64,000 nucleotides of DNA from Artemia franciscana. Its lineage: Eukaryota; Arthropoda; Branchiopoda; Anostraca; Artemiidae. Both the position numbers and the translations under genes were made by a program. Location of the stretch: the NCBI RefSeq assembly GCF_032884065.1, contig NC_088866.1, positions 57,991,866 through 58,055,865 of the forward strand, written 5' to 3'. This document shows positions 41,801-56,800 of the stretch, piece by piece (the stretch's first letter is position 1; each line of letters begins with the position of its first letter). The notes beneath the pieces were generated by a model, which had not been told where the DNA came from, made no database searches, and saw nothing but the letters and a program-made list of their open reading frames with translations.

Positions 41801-44800
41801 ACTTGTTTTTAGTTTTCCCTTACTAAGTGGGCTGGTAGGGGAGTAAACAAGAGGGGGGATTGCAAACCTTCGGTGACGGTATTCGACATGGAGATTACAA
41901 TAGCATCCCAGTGAAATGACTTCATTTCCACTCCGGAAATGGCATCAAAAAGAGCGTTTTTTGGTGCCAGAATTTGCTCTGCAATGAAGTTATTAAGACA
42001 AATTTATAAAAAGCTTTTAGATCCGAGCAGTAAGTTTTAAATGAGAAGTTAGACATCTTTCTACAATCTCGTGGTAGTCTGCTAGCCCTGGCAAAAGAAA
42101 ACAGAAAGTTTGATGCCATAAAATGGCAAAAAAGTCACTGCCTTGGCATGATCTCGTTTGTTACTTAAAGAGGGCAATAGCTATTGCAAGTTCCATTCAA
42201 ATGAGCCTTCTCCCAATATTCAACGACGACTACTTCGAAACGATCACCCACAGGGAAAATAGAAAAGAAAAAAGAGACACATGAGTACAACCCAAGCAAA
42301 AAGCGGATTTCCTAAGTGCCCCCCCCCCCCTCGAAAAAGTCCCCCGAGTCATAAAAATGCAGGTAAAAAGACTAATTCTCCAAAAAACAAAAACATTTCT
42401 CCGACTCATAAATTAGTCTAAGATACAAGTAAAAAAATCCTCTACCCCCTCCCACAAAAAGAAATTCCCTTAGTGAACCCCCCCCCCCCGCCAGAAAAAA
42501 AAAATCAGGAGGCGCTCCTGATTGCCAAGTTTTCAGTAAATGGTTTTCGAAATGGCAATTTCAGTGGTGCACTTTCATTTTGATTCGTCATCATTTTTTA
42601 TAAGGTGGGGGAAGGGGGTTCAATAACCTTCTGAAAATTCCCAAAAAATTGCTTTCACATTAAACTTTTACTACTAAGTTAAACAAATATAATATTTATC
42701 ATTGCCTGCACCGCCTTTTGAAAAAAAATTCCTTACTGCATTTTCTTTAGTTGTGGTTTGCTCTTAACTAGGTTGTAGCTATTGCAGTAGCGATGATTTA
42801 GATTAATTGACTAAGTGTCTGAGCGTCTGCGGCGAAGATACGTATACTTCAAAAAAGCCAGCGCTATTTTAATTTCACAACGCTTGTTATTTCCAATGAA
42901 TATTGCACGACAAGCAAAAGCTTTCTGTGTTATGGCGATAATAAATATATGTGGAATCTTAAAAAGTGAATATCTAGGTTTTGAATGTTCGTCTTTATTC
43001 TGTATTGACTGCCAAGTTTATTTTTGCAAATAAAAAAAAAAAATGAAGACTAGCAAACCTAAAAATTGGGCAATGAAGAAAAAAAAGAAACAAATAAAAT
43101 CAAAGCATTATGGTAACATGGAAGTACTTATTTCCAATATTTGGGTATAAAAACAAACTTCTACCATCCGTTAGAAACCCCTCCCCCGCCGACAGAAAAC
43201 CTTTGATTTTCCTTAAAATTGACACTTAATCCCATGAGAACCAAGGGCAACAAAATTTCATATATACTCTAACTGTTTACACTACTAGATTTACACTAAG
43301 ATTTTTCTTGGAAAAAAAGGGTTCAACTTAATTTTACTTTGAACAGTATTTAAGAAGGAGAATAGCACAGGTTTATATAAAGTATAGATCTTGGTTAGAG
43401 ACATGTAAAGAGCATAAACCCCTTCTATAATCCTTTCTTAATTTCAAATATTTTAAACTAGGCCATTTCTGTTGATATCCTGCTGTTATTTTTTTTTTTC
43501 TTCCTTTCGTAGCTAGGAGAGATTTTGCCTTTATATTAGTGGTTTTTACTTATATTTAACTTTCTTATTTTGTCTTGATTTAAAACTTTACCCTTTATAA
43601 AAATAGAAAAGCAGTTAGAAAATATACCTTTATGTCTCTTTCAAAAGTAATTGGATTAGCAAAATTTGTCTCAAATAAAAGAACATATGAGCCAAAAAAG
43701 CCTTTTAACAGCCTCTTTTTTTCGTACAACTGAAGTTCGTTAGTTCTCTTAGTTTGGGACTCTTCTGTTTCAGGATCATTACAACCAGGAATATAATCTA
43801 GATTTAATCGGTATCTACGGGTACACTTAATGGAATTCCACTTTTTATTGACAATTTAGTTTCCGAACTTTTTAATTACCTGCTGATGTTGCATATATTG
43901 CTGCTGCTGGTGGGATTGTTGCTGCATTGCTTCCATGGCCTAAAACAGGTAAAATAAATTAGAACAAATATAGCAGCAATATGAGACGTGTTTCCGTCAT
44001 ACCAATCGTTGATGCAATTTTTGTCGATTCGTTGACTCACATTAACATTATAGACAGACTCACAGAACTGAGTCGAGACTTGAGCTACAGAAAATCATTG
44101 CCTCCATTTATATACTTTGGCACGGTAATTAAAAATATTACACTAATCCCGAAAAAGACGTGGAACAGCACTTAAAAGTTCCAAACCAGCATGAAACAAA
44201 ATCGAAGTTCTATTTTCGCACTTCAAATACTTGAAAAATTACGTCACATTGGGCTGAAATTCCATTAGAATTCTGGATAGGTTGACGAAAAAACATTCGT
44301 TTGTAAAAATAATCGGCTAAGGCTTTTGTTGGGATATCAAAAACAGGCCCATAGTTCTTTGGCAACCATAACCGCCTATATTTGGTTCTGAGAACACATA
44401 ATCTGTCAGTATTTTGGAGTACTCCCATTGATTTTAACATCCTGTCTAGTACACGCCCTTTAACGCACTCAGGTCACACTCAGGGTACAGCATATTGTGA
44501 GACAAAAAGAAAAAAGTGAAATTTTTGCACATTTCGACGCTTTGAGTTTTATAAATATAAATAATGTAATAGTTCTACTTTACTGTAAAATTTTCTTTTA
44601 TATTTTCATCTGTATTATGCAGAGGACGGCCCTTGGATATGGGTCGAAATATTCATTAAAAGTTTGGAATTCCATTGTCTTACGGAAAGAATTCCCTATT
44701 GTTCTACTTGTTATGCTTAGAGTTTCAGCGGCATAAAAGATAAATATGCTAAATTCCAAGACGGTTCGATATTAATTAGAGGTTGCGCACTTTGATCAGT

Positions 44801-47800
44801 TTCGACAAATTAGCCAAAAAATTTGAGCTTAAAGAAGAGATGTTAATCAATTTTTGTTTTTAAACAAACAAATTACAAACCTGAAAAACTGCTCAAAAAT
44901 AAATGCCATTTGTCTTTCAGCGGTATCATGAGTCCCAATTGACATTAGGAGAACCCATTTGGCTTCTAAGAGACTCACTGCAGTGCCCTATCACAACCTA
45001 GACTCCTAACCAATCAAGGAGCATCGGTGTTTAATTAGTAACGAAATGACTCAGATCCTGCCTAGAAATCTGAATTCTTACTCTGCAATATTTGTGCTTT
45101 GTTTTTTCTGCAAGTTTAGTTTCTAATATCTTTTTCCATCATATTTTACTTGTAAGCCTGAGCGATGCACTTAATAAAAAGAGCCAACCCTACGTGACCT
45201 TCTAGCTGATACCTAAATGCCTCTTAGCAACTACTAAGAGAGTACAGTTTTTGTGTATTCATCTGGCTTTGGTAAGTCCTCAGAAACTACAATATATCCA
45301 AGTAATTTTTTGGAGTTTATCGATTTAGGATCACCAGCATATATGTTGACGAAATATGCAACCTGTTTCATTCTATTCTCGTGGAGGAACATTCTGAACG
45401 TTAACTGTTTAGTGAAGAGGACAACTTTAAATCCATATATTCTCTTTATTATACACCTTGCTTGATGCTAAGCCCTCGGGATCCTCAAACTAAATTCTTT
45501 TTTTTTAAGTCCAACCTTTTGAATGCACTAGTTCTCAAAACATGAGACCGACTCATGAACGCCAGTAAAAAAAGCGAGCATATGTGTTGAAAGAAAAAAT
45601 GTGTAACCTGCTGTGCACCAAGTTGTAATAATTATCCAGACTTATGAAGGGCAGTGTTTTATCCCTGGAGTTCTTGTTATATGATTTTTGGTCAATTTTG
45701 AACAAAATGGCTACATAAATAATTCGATCGGACGTATTTTGGGAAAAGAGGGTTGGTGGGGAGGAGGGAGACTAGTTGCCATTGAGTCACTTTTGATTCT
45801 CAAAAAGGAAACTAGAACTTTCCTGGAAACTGAATGTTTAATCATTTGAGTCCCCTCCAAAGTTCAAACAACCACCATTACAACCCTTAGTTCCCCCGCG
45901 CTTGGGGGGAGGGTCGACCTCCCACCGAATTTGACCCCAAAGTTTTTGTTCTTTGATCGTTGGAGTAATTCAAAGAAGAAGTCTATCTCAAATCCACCCA
46001 GACACATTTAAGTAAAAGAGGGTGTGTGTGTGTCGGGGGGGGGGGGAGACAATACCTTCTGATCACTTCTGCCTCTTAAAAATTTAACTCAATTTCCAAT
46101 CAAATAAGATACCTATAAAGTTTATAGGACCACCCCTTACACAAAAACCTTATATGCTCCCGAGGCATAACTTAAAACACTTGCCATTGGGCTCTGGCGC
46201 GTTGTCAACCCTGGAGTTTTGTTATCTTATATTTGAACTATTTTCAATAGCATGTATCTCACATTTTTTTATTGTATCGGTTTATGGGGAAAAGGGCGGG
46301 GGTATAGTTGACCTCCGATCTCTTCTGATTCTTAAAAAGTGAACTAAAACTTTCAATTTCAATTCAAATGAACCCCTTCTCAAGTTTATATGAAAAGCCC
46401 TCTATAGAAACCATATGTGCCCCCACGGCATAAGTGACAACACCAGCCCCTGGGCCCTAGGGTTTTGTGTCCACCCCGGAGCTTTAATATCTAATCCTTG
46501 AACTAAGATTAAAATCTTTATCGGATGCATTTGGGAAAAAAGGACGAAGGGGCTATTTGCCCTCCGATTACGTTTGACTCCTAAAAAGAGCACTACAATT
46601 TAAGATTTCCAATCAAAGGAGTTCCTTCGAAATTTATTCGACCATCCCGTCTATATGAAGCGCCTCTGGGAAAAAAATTGGAGCCTTGAGTTTGGTGGGG
46701 AGAGGCTAGTTGCCATCGGATCACTTGACTCTTAAAAAGAGAACTAGAGCTTTCAATTTAAATCATTTTATTCCCATCCTAAGTTTATACAACCATCTTT
46801 TCCGTAATGCCCTCGGGGTATCAAGTCACAACCCTTCCCCCGGGTTTCAAGAAGGGGGGGGGGGGGGTATGTTGACCCCAAAGTTTTGTCATCTGATCGT
46901 TAGACTATTTCAAACACAACAAATCTCAAAATATTCATCGGATGCATTAGAGTAGAATAGGGTGGGGGGGGGATCACTTTTGATGACTTTTAAAAAGGTA
47001 AGCAGAAATTCCAATTTTAAATCAAATGATTCACCTCTGATGTTTATACGACCATCCCTTAGATAAAGGCTTACCTGCCCCAGGGGCATAACTTACAACA
47101 CTTCCCCCGGGCTCTGGGGGGTTTTATTGATTCCTGAGTTTTGTTATTTGATCTTTAAAATATTTTGAACAAAATGACTACCTCACAATTTTGATCAGAT
47201 GCATTTGGGGAAAAAGGGACCTTAGTGGGGGGAGTGCTGGTTGCCCTACGATCACTTTTGACTCTTATAAAGGGCACTGGGAATGTTCATTTACAATCGA
47301 ATGAGCCCCGAAGTTTACACTACCATCCCTTCCATAAAAACCTTATATGTCCCGGAGCATAATTTCCAACACTTTCCCCCAGGTTCTGCTGAGCTGTTTT
47401 ATTCCTGGAGTCTCTGTTATATAGTCTTAGATCTTTTGAACAAAATGGCTACACAAAAAAATTTGATTGGACGCATTTGAGGAAAAGAGGGTTGGTGGGG
47501 GGGGGGGGGAGGGGCAAGTTGCCATCGGATCACTTTTGACTCTTAAACTTTGTATGCCCCTACGGTATAAGTTAAAACCCTTCCTCCGGGCTACGGGAGG
47601 GGAGGGGGTATGTTGACCTCGAAGTTTCTGTTATCTGATCGTTGGACTATTCAAACCAACTGGCAATCTCAAAATTTTGATTAGATGCATTTGGCGAAAA
47701 GAGGGTGTAGGGGGAGGGAGTGTATTAGATGCCCTCCAATTTCTTTTGACTCACAACAAAGTAACTAGAACTTTCAATTTCCAATCAAATGAGCCAATTC

Positions 47801-50800
47801 TAAAGTTTATACGACCTCTTCTTACATAAAAACCTTAAATGACCCCCCCGGCATAGCTTAAAATACTTGTCCCGGGGCTCTGGGGGTTTGTGTTGACCCC
47901 GGAGTTTTTATGACGGAGACTTTTATGTTGGAACTATTTTCAAATAATGACTATCTCAAAATTTACCAAGGCTGAAATTTAAAAATCTAAAAGGCTGATT
48001 ACCCTTCAATCTCTTTAAAAGTGAACTAAAATATTCAATTTTCAATTAAAAGAGCCTTCTGAAGCTTATACAAGCATCCTTCTATAAGAGTCAAACATGC
48101 CCCCAGGACATAACTTACAATGCCTCCCCCGGGTCCTGGGGGGTTGCGTCGACACCAGAGTTTTTTTTACCTGATATTTGAGCTATTCTTAACAAAATGG
48201 ATATCTCAAATTTTTATCAGATGGGTTCAGGAAAAAAAAGGCATGGGGGGGGGGGGGCCTAGTTGCCTCTGATAAAGTGAACTAGAAGTTTTAATCTCCA
48301 ATCAAATTAGTTCTCTCTAAAGTGCGAGCACCCATTCTATAAGAACCGTATATGTCCCCAGGGCACAAATTACAACGCATAGCTCCAGGCTCTGAGGTTT
48401 TTGTTGACCTCGGATTTTTTTGCTATATGATTTTTTAACTATTTTTAAAAAAAACAGCTATCTCAGAATTTTTATTGGACGTATTTGGGGGAAAAGGGGC
48501 CTAGAGGGGGAGGGGGGTTAGTTGCCATTCGATCACCTTTGGCTTTTAAAAAAGGCACTAGAACTCGATTTCCAATCGAATGAATTCCCTTTGAAGTTTA
48601 TGGACGACCCCTTCCATATCAAGTGCCTCTGTAAAAAATAAACAAATGAATAATAAACATTGGAGACGTATGGCCTTTACTATAGGCAACACTTTAGAGT
48701 TGCCTCTGATTCTGTTTACAGTCTCGGTGAAATGCATCAGTTATGAAGTACACAGCTTCCTTTGCCCTCATCAACATTCCGAGCGATAGCTTCAAAGACA
48801 TCAATGTTTTGGTCATACAAAGCTGCAGACATTGAAGCTTGCAAGGGCTTCAGTGTCCAGACGACTTCTGCTTCGAATGGAGCATCTTTGTCATAAAACA
48901 TCTCAAGAGTGTTACCTCCATTGATAGCGAATGGCTCTTCTGATTGGGACTGTTGCCTAGTAGAGCCAAATAAATGTAACTGCAGTGGACTGAGATGGAT
49001 TGCAACCTGTGTCTTGTGCTCGTCTGACGAAGCATGCAGATTTAAGGTGTACTGTCCTTTGCAGCAGCTAAGGTTTTTCCTGCATATTTTGCAGTAAAAA
49101 AAAACTTACCAATCTAACACCATTCCTTTATTTTTCTGCTACTTTTGTCTCTTTTAGTTAATCAGGAGCGACAAAATTTGCAGTTACCCACTGTCTTTCC
49201 CAAACCTGAGCACAAGATATTTACCGTCTGAATATTCCCCTTATGGTACTCTTCTCTTCTCACTCAGACTGCTAATTGTTTATAAAATAACATTTAGAGG
49301 AAAAGAATACGTAATTTGTACAACTGGAATACAAGTCAATTTGAACAAATCCATACTGCTATGGCTCATTTTATTAAGCTACAGGAAATTATTTATCTTT
49401 GAATGTTACCACAACATGACCAATCCATTCTACCCACCCTATAGGTCAATGTTACTCTCTATCCTTGAACGGTACTGCAATGTACCCCAATTATCCCACC
49501 CACCATATAGACCAATTTTGTGTTGTTATTAGCTACCAAGGTTTACAACAGTTGATTGACACTTTGGCCAAAGACAAAGTTACTACTGTTTCATTTTCTT
49601 CTTTCTGAACTGTGGCGGTGTAACGCAGAGACAAGTACTGGATTTGTGGAGAAGCTATACTATCTAAAAAGGATCTTTCAAATATATCATACTTGAATTT
49701 TCAAATTTATCATGCTCTCAAATAGGGAATTTTAGGGACTTATATGGGAGTTAAGGGACTTTCTTCATAAAAAGGGACTTTAGGGACTTAAGGACTAATT
49801 CCGAGCCCTGCTATGCTGTTATGAGCTATGGCTTTTGGTTGATTCCACTGGCTCTAATTCTTGCAAAAGGCACACTTTGGGAGTTTTTTTTTAATCCTAT
49901 ACCTCCCTAGTTTTTTTTTAATCCTATACCTCCGTAGCTGCTCTTACTTCCCAAGTCAGCAACTGATGGGTTTTGACCCTTGAAAAAATACAGCTTTGCA
50001 GTCTCTTTTTAGCCTGATGTTTTTTCAGTGATGGATCGATTTGAATATCAGGTAATTAAATCATCCCGAGACACGTTTTCAAGAATTTTATTTCTATTTT
50101 CTTTTCTTTATCATTAAAAATATAATACATGAAGTCCTGTAAGATCCTTTAAAGGGCATGCTAAAGAGCCCTATTCAAGACGGGGACATTTCTCCTATAA
50201 CAGGCAACTCGCTTGGACTTTTGAACGTTGAAACTAAACATATTAAGGAACAACCGTCAAGACTAAAGGCGTATCTAACTACGACATCTATTTTTTTAAA
50301 AAAAAAGTAAGATTACAAATAATAAAGTTACCTTCTCAGCACACTGCCAGGCATACAAGAATCCTCTAAAATCTCCAAGGGACACAATTTGAAGGGGAAG
50401 GGGGTCGATCCTGTGTTTTCAGAGAATAACAAGAGACCCTTATAAAAAAAAATTTCACAAAGCAACTTCGTTAAATTTTAGATGAAATAATAGCATCGGA
50501 AATAAATACCAGGAAGCAAGAAATAAAATTTCACCTGATTATGTTGTTGCTGGTTCTGTTGTTGTTCCTGCATTTTACTACTATTTGGAGATCTATTTGG
50601 GACTTTAACTGGAGAATTATGACCCAGCATTTGACCTTGCTGACCAGGACTGGGAACCATTCCCTGACCAACTTGTTGTCCTCCCATATGCTGCTGCATC
50701 ATTCCTATATGTTGTGGGCCACCATGCATTGGCTGTCCAGGATTACTCATGGGTGATCCTTGATCGCCTGGATTGCCCATCGGTTGTCCAGTATTTACCA

Positions 50801-53800
50801 TTTGATTGTTCATTGTTTGCCCAGTCATAATATGACGGTTCATTGCTTTTTGGTGAGCCATCATTTGTTGGCGCTGAACATGACTCATTCCAGGTGGACT
50901 GTGGCTTGGAGGTCCGTATTGCAGGAACTGAGCATAGCCTGGCCCTGGTCTATTGAAAGACTGTTGTTGTTGAGGTTGTTGTTCGTGTTCATTTCCCTGC
51001 AATAAATAAAAACAATTAGCTACATAGAAAATCGTCAAGTGCAATTTATTTAACTTGCACCCTCCTAAAAAAATAGTCAGCTGGTAATTGCAAGTTTTCT
51101 GCTTATCTACTGATTTCGAAAACAATAAAAGTGAAGCTTTTATTGTCTCCCAAGTCACTATGAAAGTAGATAAAACTTAGCGATAAGCCTCGGTTTAATT
51201 TGGAGAAGGGGAAAGGACCAAACTTTTGAGTTTAACCCCCCCCCCCCATATTTAGCGTAGCTTTTGATTGTCTTAAAAGTTAGTTGCTATTTACTTTTCT
51301 AGAAAATGTTTTTCAATTAAAGCTACTGGAATTACCTAAATTAATTATCAAATAATTCTTATAGAAAAAAATTTTCTATGGTAGGAGTAATTCATAGTAA
51401 TTAAAAAATTTCCAGAATATAGCGATGAACAAAGATGATTAAATTTGGCTTACAGTTATAATAAACGCAATAACTCATTTTTAAAACCTGAGAAACTGTC
51501 CAAACATCTAGGCTGGTACAAAAATTAGAACTTAGCTCATGTATGTACTATAAAATTTTCAATTCCAGTTATGTCTTGTTATTCTTACAATGAACGGATC
51601 ATAAGACGGAACTGATCCACTTTGATAGCCAGCCATTTTTCTAAATTTTTTCATAATATAAATTAACTTTGATTTCAGTGTCCATATTTATTGAAGAGGA
51701 ATTTTGAAATGACGAATCGATACGCGATTTAATAAGTAAGTATGGAAAGTATAGATGAAAGAAAGATAAATTTTATGACGAAAGTATAGATGTAAGTCTA
51801 CTGTATACTAGCCTTATGAAGCCAGATTGATTGTTCCAAATATAATCAGATCAGTTCCTGGAAGTTTAGGATTTTCATTTTAATGTTATAATGATATAGA
51901 ATTTATATCGATAAACTTTGATTGATTTATTTAATGGTCTAATTTTTGTGAGTTAAATGAGGAGTTCCCAAAAGATTTTAAAGCATTTTGATCATAATTA
52001 GAAGGAGGATTTTGCTATCAATATAACTGAATGAAAACCCCCTTTCACAATATTCTTCCCATGGGCTAATATTAACTGCTGTAACTAGCACCAATAACTC
52101 ACCGAATCAATAAATCTCCTGAGGCCACTACAGCAGCTGTACAGGCTCGTAATCCACCCTCATCTATTCATTCTCTACTCTCAGTGTCCCTAATTCATTT
52201 CTCATTCCTTCGATCTTTACTCGTAGCTTCTTCCCATCCCATTCCAGGATGTATTGCTATTCGTTTCACCCTAGATGTACTACCAAAAGTCCAATTTTTC
52301 CCAATAGGACAAAGTTTGTTCTGACAATAAGACTTTTTTCACTGTTAAGCCTTATCGTATAACTTATTCTATTTCAGATTACTCAGAACTCTTATGGCTG
52401 TCTTATTGGAAGCTCAATTAGAATTTTTCTTAGGAAATAAGACAACAAACTTTGACGAATGCGACGGCGGTGGACAGTATAGAATGTTGAGACAAAAGAT
52501 TATTTTAAAGCCGCACCAACAATTGAAAAAGCTATGCCAACCTACATAGCTATTTTTTTCGGAAGCGAGCTAACATACCTTAGAAACTAACGTTGCACGG
52601 TAGGCAGCTAAATGTCAATACATACAAACGAAAATTAGAACTCATTTTTTTACAAGAAGCACCTTCTGCCCCTAAATTGATACCTATTGCTTATTCCAAT
52701 GTCTATAACCTTCAGTTTTATCGTACTTAAGAGGGAAAAGTCTTAAAGGAGGAGATTACCTAGGCTTCCAAATATCGAATTTATGCATAGGCCTACAGTT
52801 ATGCATGTTACAGTACAAATTCGAGTGTCAAAACCTTGAATTCTCAAACGAGAACTAGAACTTTTGGATACACTCCAGAAAGAAATTTTGATTTTTAGAA
52901 AATTTTCGCCAAGAACTTTCCTATATGGTGTTCAGGTTCTAGCTCCATGAAATAAATTTCATACCCTGCCTTTACATTCTAGCAGCAAAATTTTTTTTTT
53001 GAGCCGTCAATGAACTGGGGTTGGACATGCTGCTATGGAAAAGGTGAAGTGTTTCTCTAATGTTTGATTAACTGGTGTTAGCGAGCTCGGTTGGTTTAAT
53101 AACATTTTTATAATAATTTTTAGTTTGTTTCTTATCGATAATTCCACCTTTTGCTGTCCTCCGTGAATATAAAGTATATGAATATTTTTACTTGCTTTCG
53201 AGAAGAAATCCTAGCCAAAATTCTCGAAAAGAGGATACTCATAAATAAGATTAAGCTTCCTATTTTGTTGACCATGCTGCAAAATGTGGTTTTGCAGATC
53301 CACCTTTGCTATGGTTTTCATATGTTTGTTACCGTGAATGTCCGAAATTGGTGAATGTCCACACTCACCACTGAATGTCCGAAATACCTTCTTTTCTCCT
53401 TGGATTTAGTCCACGTTGCCCGTCAATTATTTCAGTTCTATGGTTTGATGATGACAGGTTTTTTTTTTAACCAATTTCTGAGATTTATAATCTGATTTAA
53501 CCTAACCTATCCAACTTTAACTTTTACCATCAAAGCTTACATAAGACTGAAAAAGCTGATTCGCAAAGCTATGGAATTCAAGCAAAGAAGAAGGAATTTC
53601 GGGCATTACCCGGTGAATGTCGACATTAACCAGATTTTGGACATTCACAGTAACATGTTCATATTAATTTTAAAACTGTCGACTGTCGACTTGACTAAAA
53701 ATATTGTACCAATTAATTAACACAAAGTCAGACGTGATAAGTTTGATCCAGCACCGAACAACCTTGCGGCTTGTAACATAAAGACTCAAAAGAATCATTC

Positions 53801-56800
53801 AAGTATCAGGCGGCCTAATTCTCCTAATATTGTATAAATAAGCTGGTCCAACATTACAAGGTGGATCATTTCACACGGAGAAAATTTTGCCTGATTCATA
53901 AAGAGGTAAAAAAAAATCGCATAAACAAATTTTTGATGTGTTTTGTTTGTAAACCTCTCCCCCGAAGAAAAATCCTGGATACATCCTTGAATGAAGAAAC
54001 TTGCCCTGCTTGGCATCCGGGATTGACAAAAGATCAAACAGACAGACTTGAGACGATACAAAAAAGAGCTGTAAAAATTATACTTGGACAAAACTACTCA
54101 ACTTACGAGGATGCACTGAAACAACTCAATTTGGGACTCACTTGATAGTCGTATAAATGGCTTAACATATAGATTCGGACTAAATTGTTTGAATTCCCCA
54201 ACTCATTGTCGTCTACTACCCAGCCTTGAGAGCCCCCCAACTGAAGGACCAGTAACTAGACTCCGACAAATAAAAAAGAATTGTCCACAGTTACTTACTT
54301 GCTCAGCCTATATTACTGAGAGATACCGCAAATCATTTGTTCCATATTTTACCCGTCATTTTAATAATATTGACGCGACTAATATTTAACGTTTGATTAA
54401 TATAATGTTTGTTTAAATTTTCCTGTGAGTGTTTTTGAAGGTATAAATTATTTTTGTCATGACATGCTAATGCTAGTTCCGGCTATTGTAGTGAATAAAT
54501 ATATTCTATTCTATTCTAAACTTGGGAAAACAGCTTAAAAATTTAACTTTCCATGGTGCATACAGTTGTTTGAACTTCAATCCCAAAACCTGAAGATTTT
54601 GAACAATTGACTAGTTGATATTACTTAGACGCTCGATTTCGATTTTCAGGCCGTACTCTTATTCCTTTGCTCTAAAGGATGAAGTCGAACGAAAACAATT
54701 TTCTTCTTTTTTTTTAGTTGGCTCTTTAGTTGTCCTTTTCAATTGCATAAGAAAGGACAAAACCATGAACCGAAAGAGGAATACTGATACTGAGCTTTTT
54801 TGTAATTGTAAAAGAAGCCACTAAACGAAAACGAAGAAAATTCAAGACCAAATGGGCTAATTGTGACACTAAGTCAATTGAACAATAGGGCAAGAGATAA
54901 GGTACTAACGGTGATATTTCATACCAAAGTTTACAGTCTATCCCCAGCATAATAAAGACTAATAAAAACCTAGACCCCCCCCCCCCCCCGGAAAGAAAAT
55001 TTAAAACAAAAATGAATACATTTGATTAGTAGTAGTAGTAGTAGTAGAACAATTTTATTAGAAATAAACATTTCTTAATCAATAGCACAACATAAGCGAA
55101 GCTTGCGAGGCTGTGCTAAATTCAAAGAAAATAAAGAGACAATATGGAGAATAAGAAAATATGGAGAATGAGACCATATACCGAAATCAACAAAAAACAA
55201 AAAAACATTGGCTTTACAGTTTGCACTATAAACAACTGAGGAGCCTTTATTTTAGTTATTCATGGTATGTAAATAGATTTCTTCTATTTACTTGAAGAGA
55301 AAAAATGACAAGCAAAAAACGACATCGAGTTTATCAACAATGAATTGACTGAAAGTAGAAGGTCTAATTACAATAATTCAGGAGTATTTTCTATTTCTTA
55401 ACAGCCAAGACGTGATAGTTTCATTTTGTTCATTGAAGACATTTTTCCCAAAAAGAGTTTTCAAAGAAAAGAAAAGAGTTAAATAACATCACGTTTCACA
55501 ACTTCATGTTTCACAACTTCGGGATATCTTGCATGATTTTAAGCTCTGTTCCTTAATTTAATTGCTTCTATGATCCATTTATTCAATTAAGTGAAACTTA
55601 AGGAACAGAAGTTTCTGTAATGTGAGCAATATGTAATGTCAATTTTATGGATCATAGAATTTACGTAAATTCAGGGCAACTGCCATTCCATTTTTCTTTA
55701 AGACTGTACTTGAGTCAAGGATCTACTACACACTTCAAGAACAACAACTAACTTGGAGCGCACGAATTAATCTATTTATCCCTCTGAGAGGTGATATGTT
55801 TTGTGCTTTTTTCCATTATAAATTCTTGATTTTCCCCGGGATTCATTTCTTCTAAGAATGGTAGTTTATTTTTTCTAGACAAACGCAATTACTCTAGAGT
55901 AAGACTATTAAACATAAAAAAACTTTATTATTTGCCTTTTTCTAAAGCATTCTTGAAATAATAAAATTAATGCTAATGTTTTATAACTTAAGAATTTCAA
56001 GAATCTAATATGTCTGTTGTTTAATAGTTTATCATACTACTATTTCTATCAACCCAATTATCCACTTTTAGTTCAAATCAAAATTTTGAAACTGGTTTTC
56101 ATTCTACCTCAAGATCTGGTTTCTCATCGCTAACCTAGGTCCTAATCTCTGGAACTAGATGGATTCCAGTCTGAAGTTGTCTAAAAATGCTCATGTTTTC
56201 AAAAGTGAATTGAAAACCCCATTCCTTAAACTTGAGGAAGAGCACCCTCTTTTTTATTTTAATCATAAATTTAGAAAATGTCTATAGCAGGGGTTATCCA
56301 AAAATGTTTAAAACCAGTCTGCTGAGTCTGCTATATTAAAACAACAAGTCGTTCAAACCAGGTGAATACCATTACTGAAGTATGACTAAATTAGTTGTTA
56401 AGTAAAAAAAAGTTTATTCTGATTCACTCCCTATTTGTTGCGGAGTTCCGCAGGGTACGCTTTTAGGTTCTTTACTATTTGTGTTAATGGTTAACAATCT
56501 TGCTAATGAATGAACCGACTGATGGAAGTTTATGGATGACATGTCGCTGCTTGAAAAGTGCAGAAGAAATATTAAGAGCAGTGCAATGCAAATTCTCAGA
56601 GACGTCGCAAGTGAAGTAGCGCAGTCAAAAATGAATTTCCATAAATCTCATATTATGGACCTTTAGTTTTCTTAATTCAAAGGCATCATTTATAACCCCA
56701 ATACCTAATGAAATAATTACAGCATAAACTTATTTTTTAGGGGTTACACTGACTAGCGATTTGAAATGGGAGGCCCACGTTTGCTCTTCTGTTAAACAGG

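Noticed and set aside
50541..51005. Plus-strand frames of 71 and 81 residues
   Set aside because: They are antisense shadows of the Gln/Met-rich TOX-like exon, which has correct splice sites and phase.
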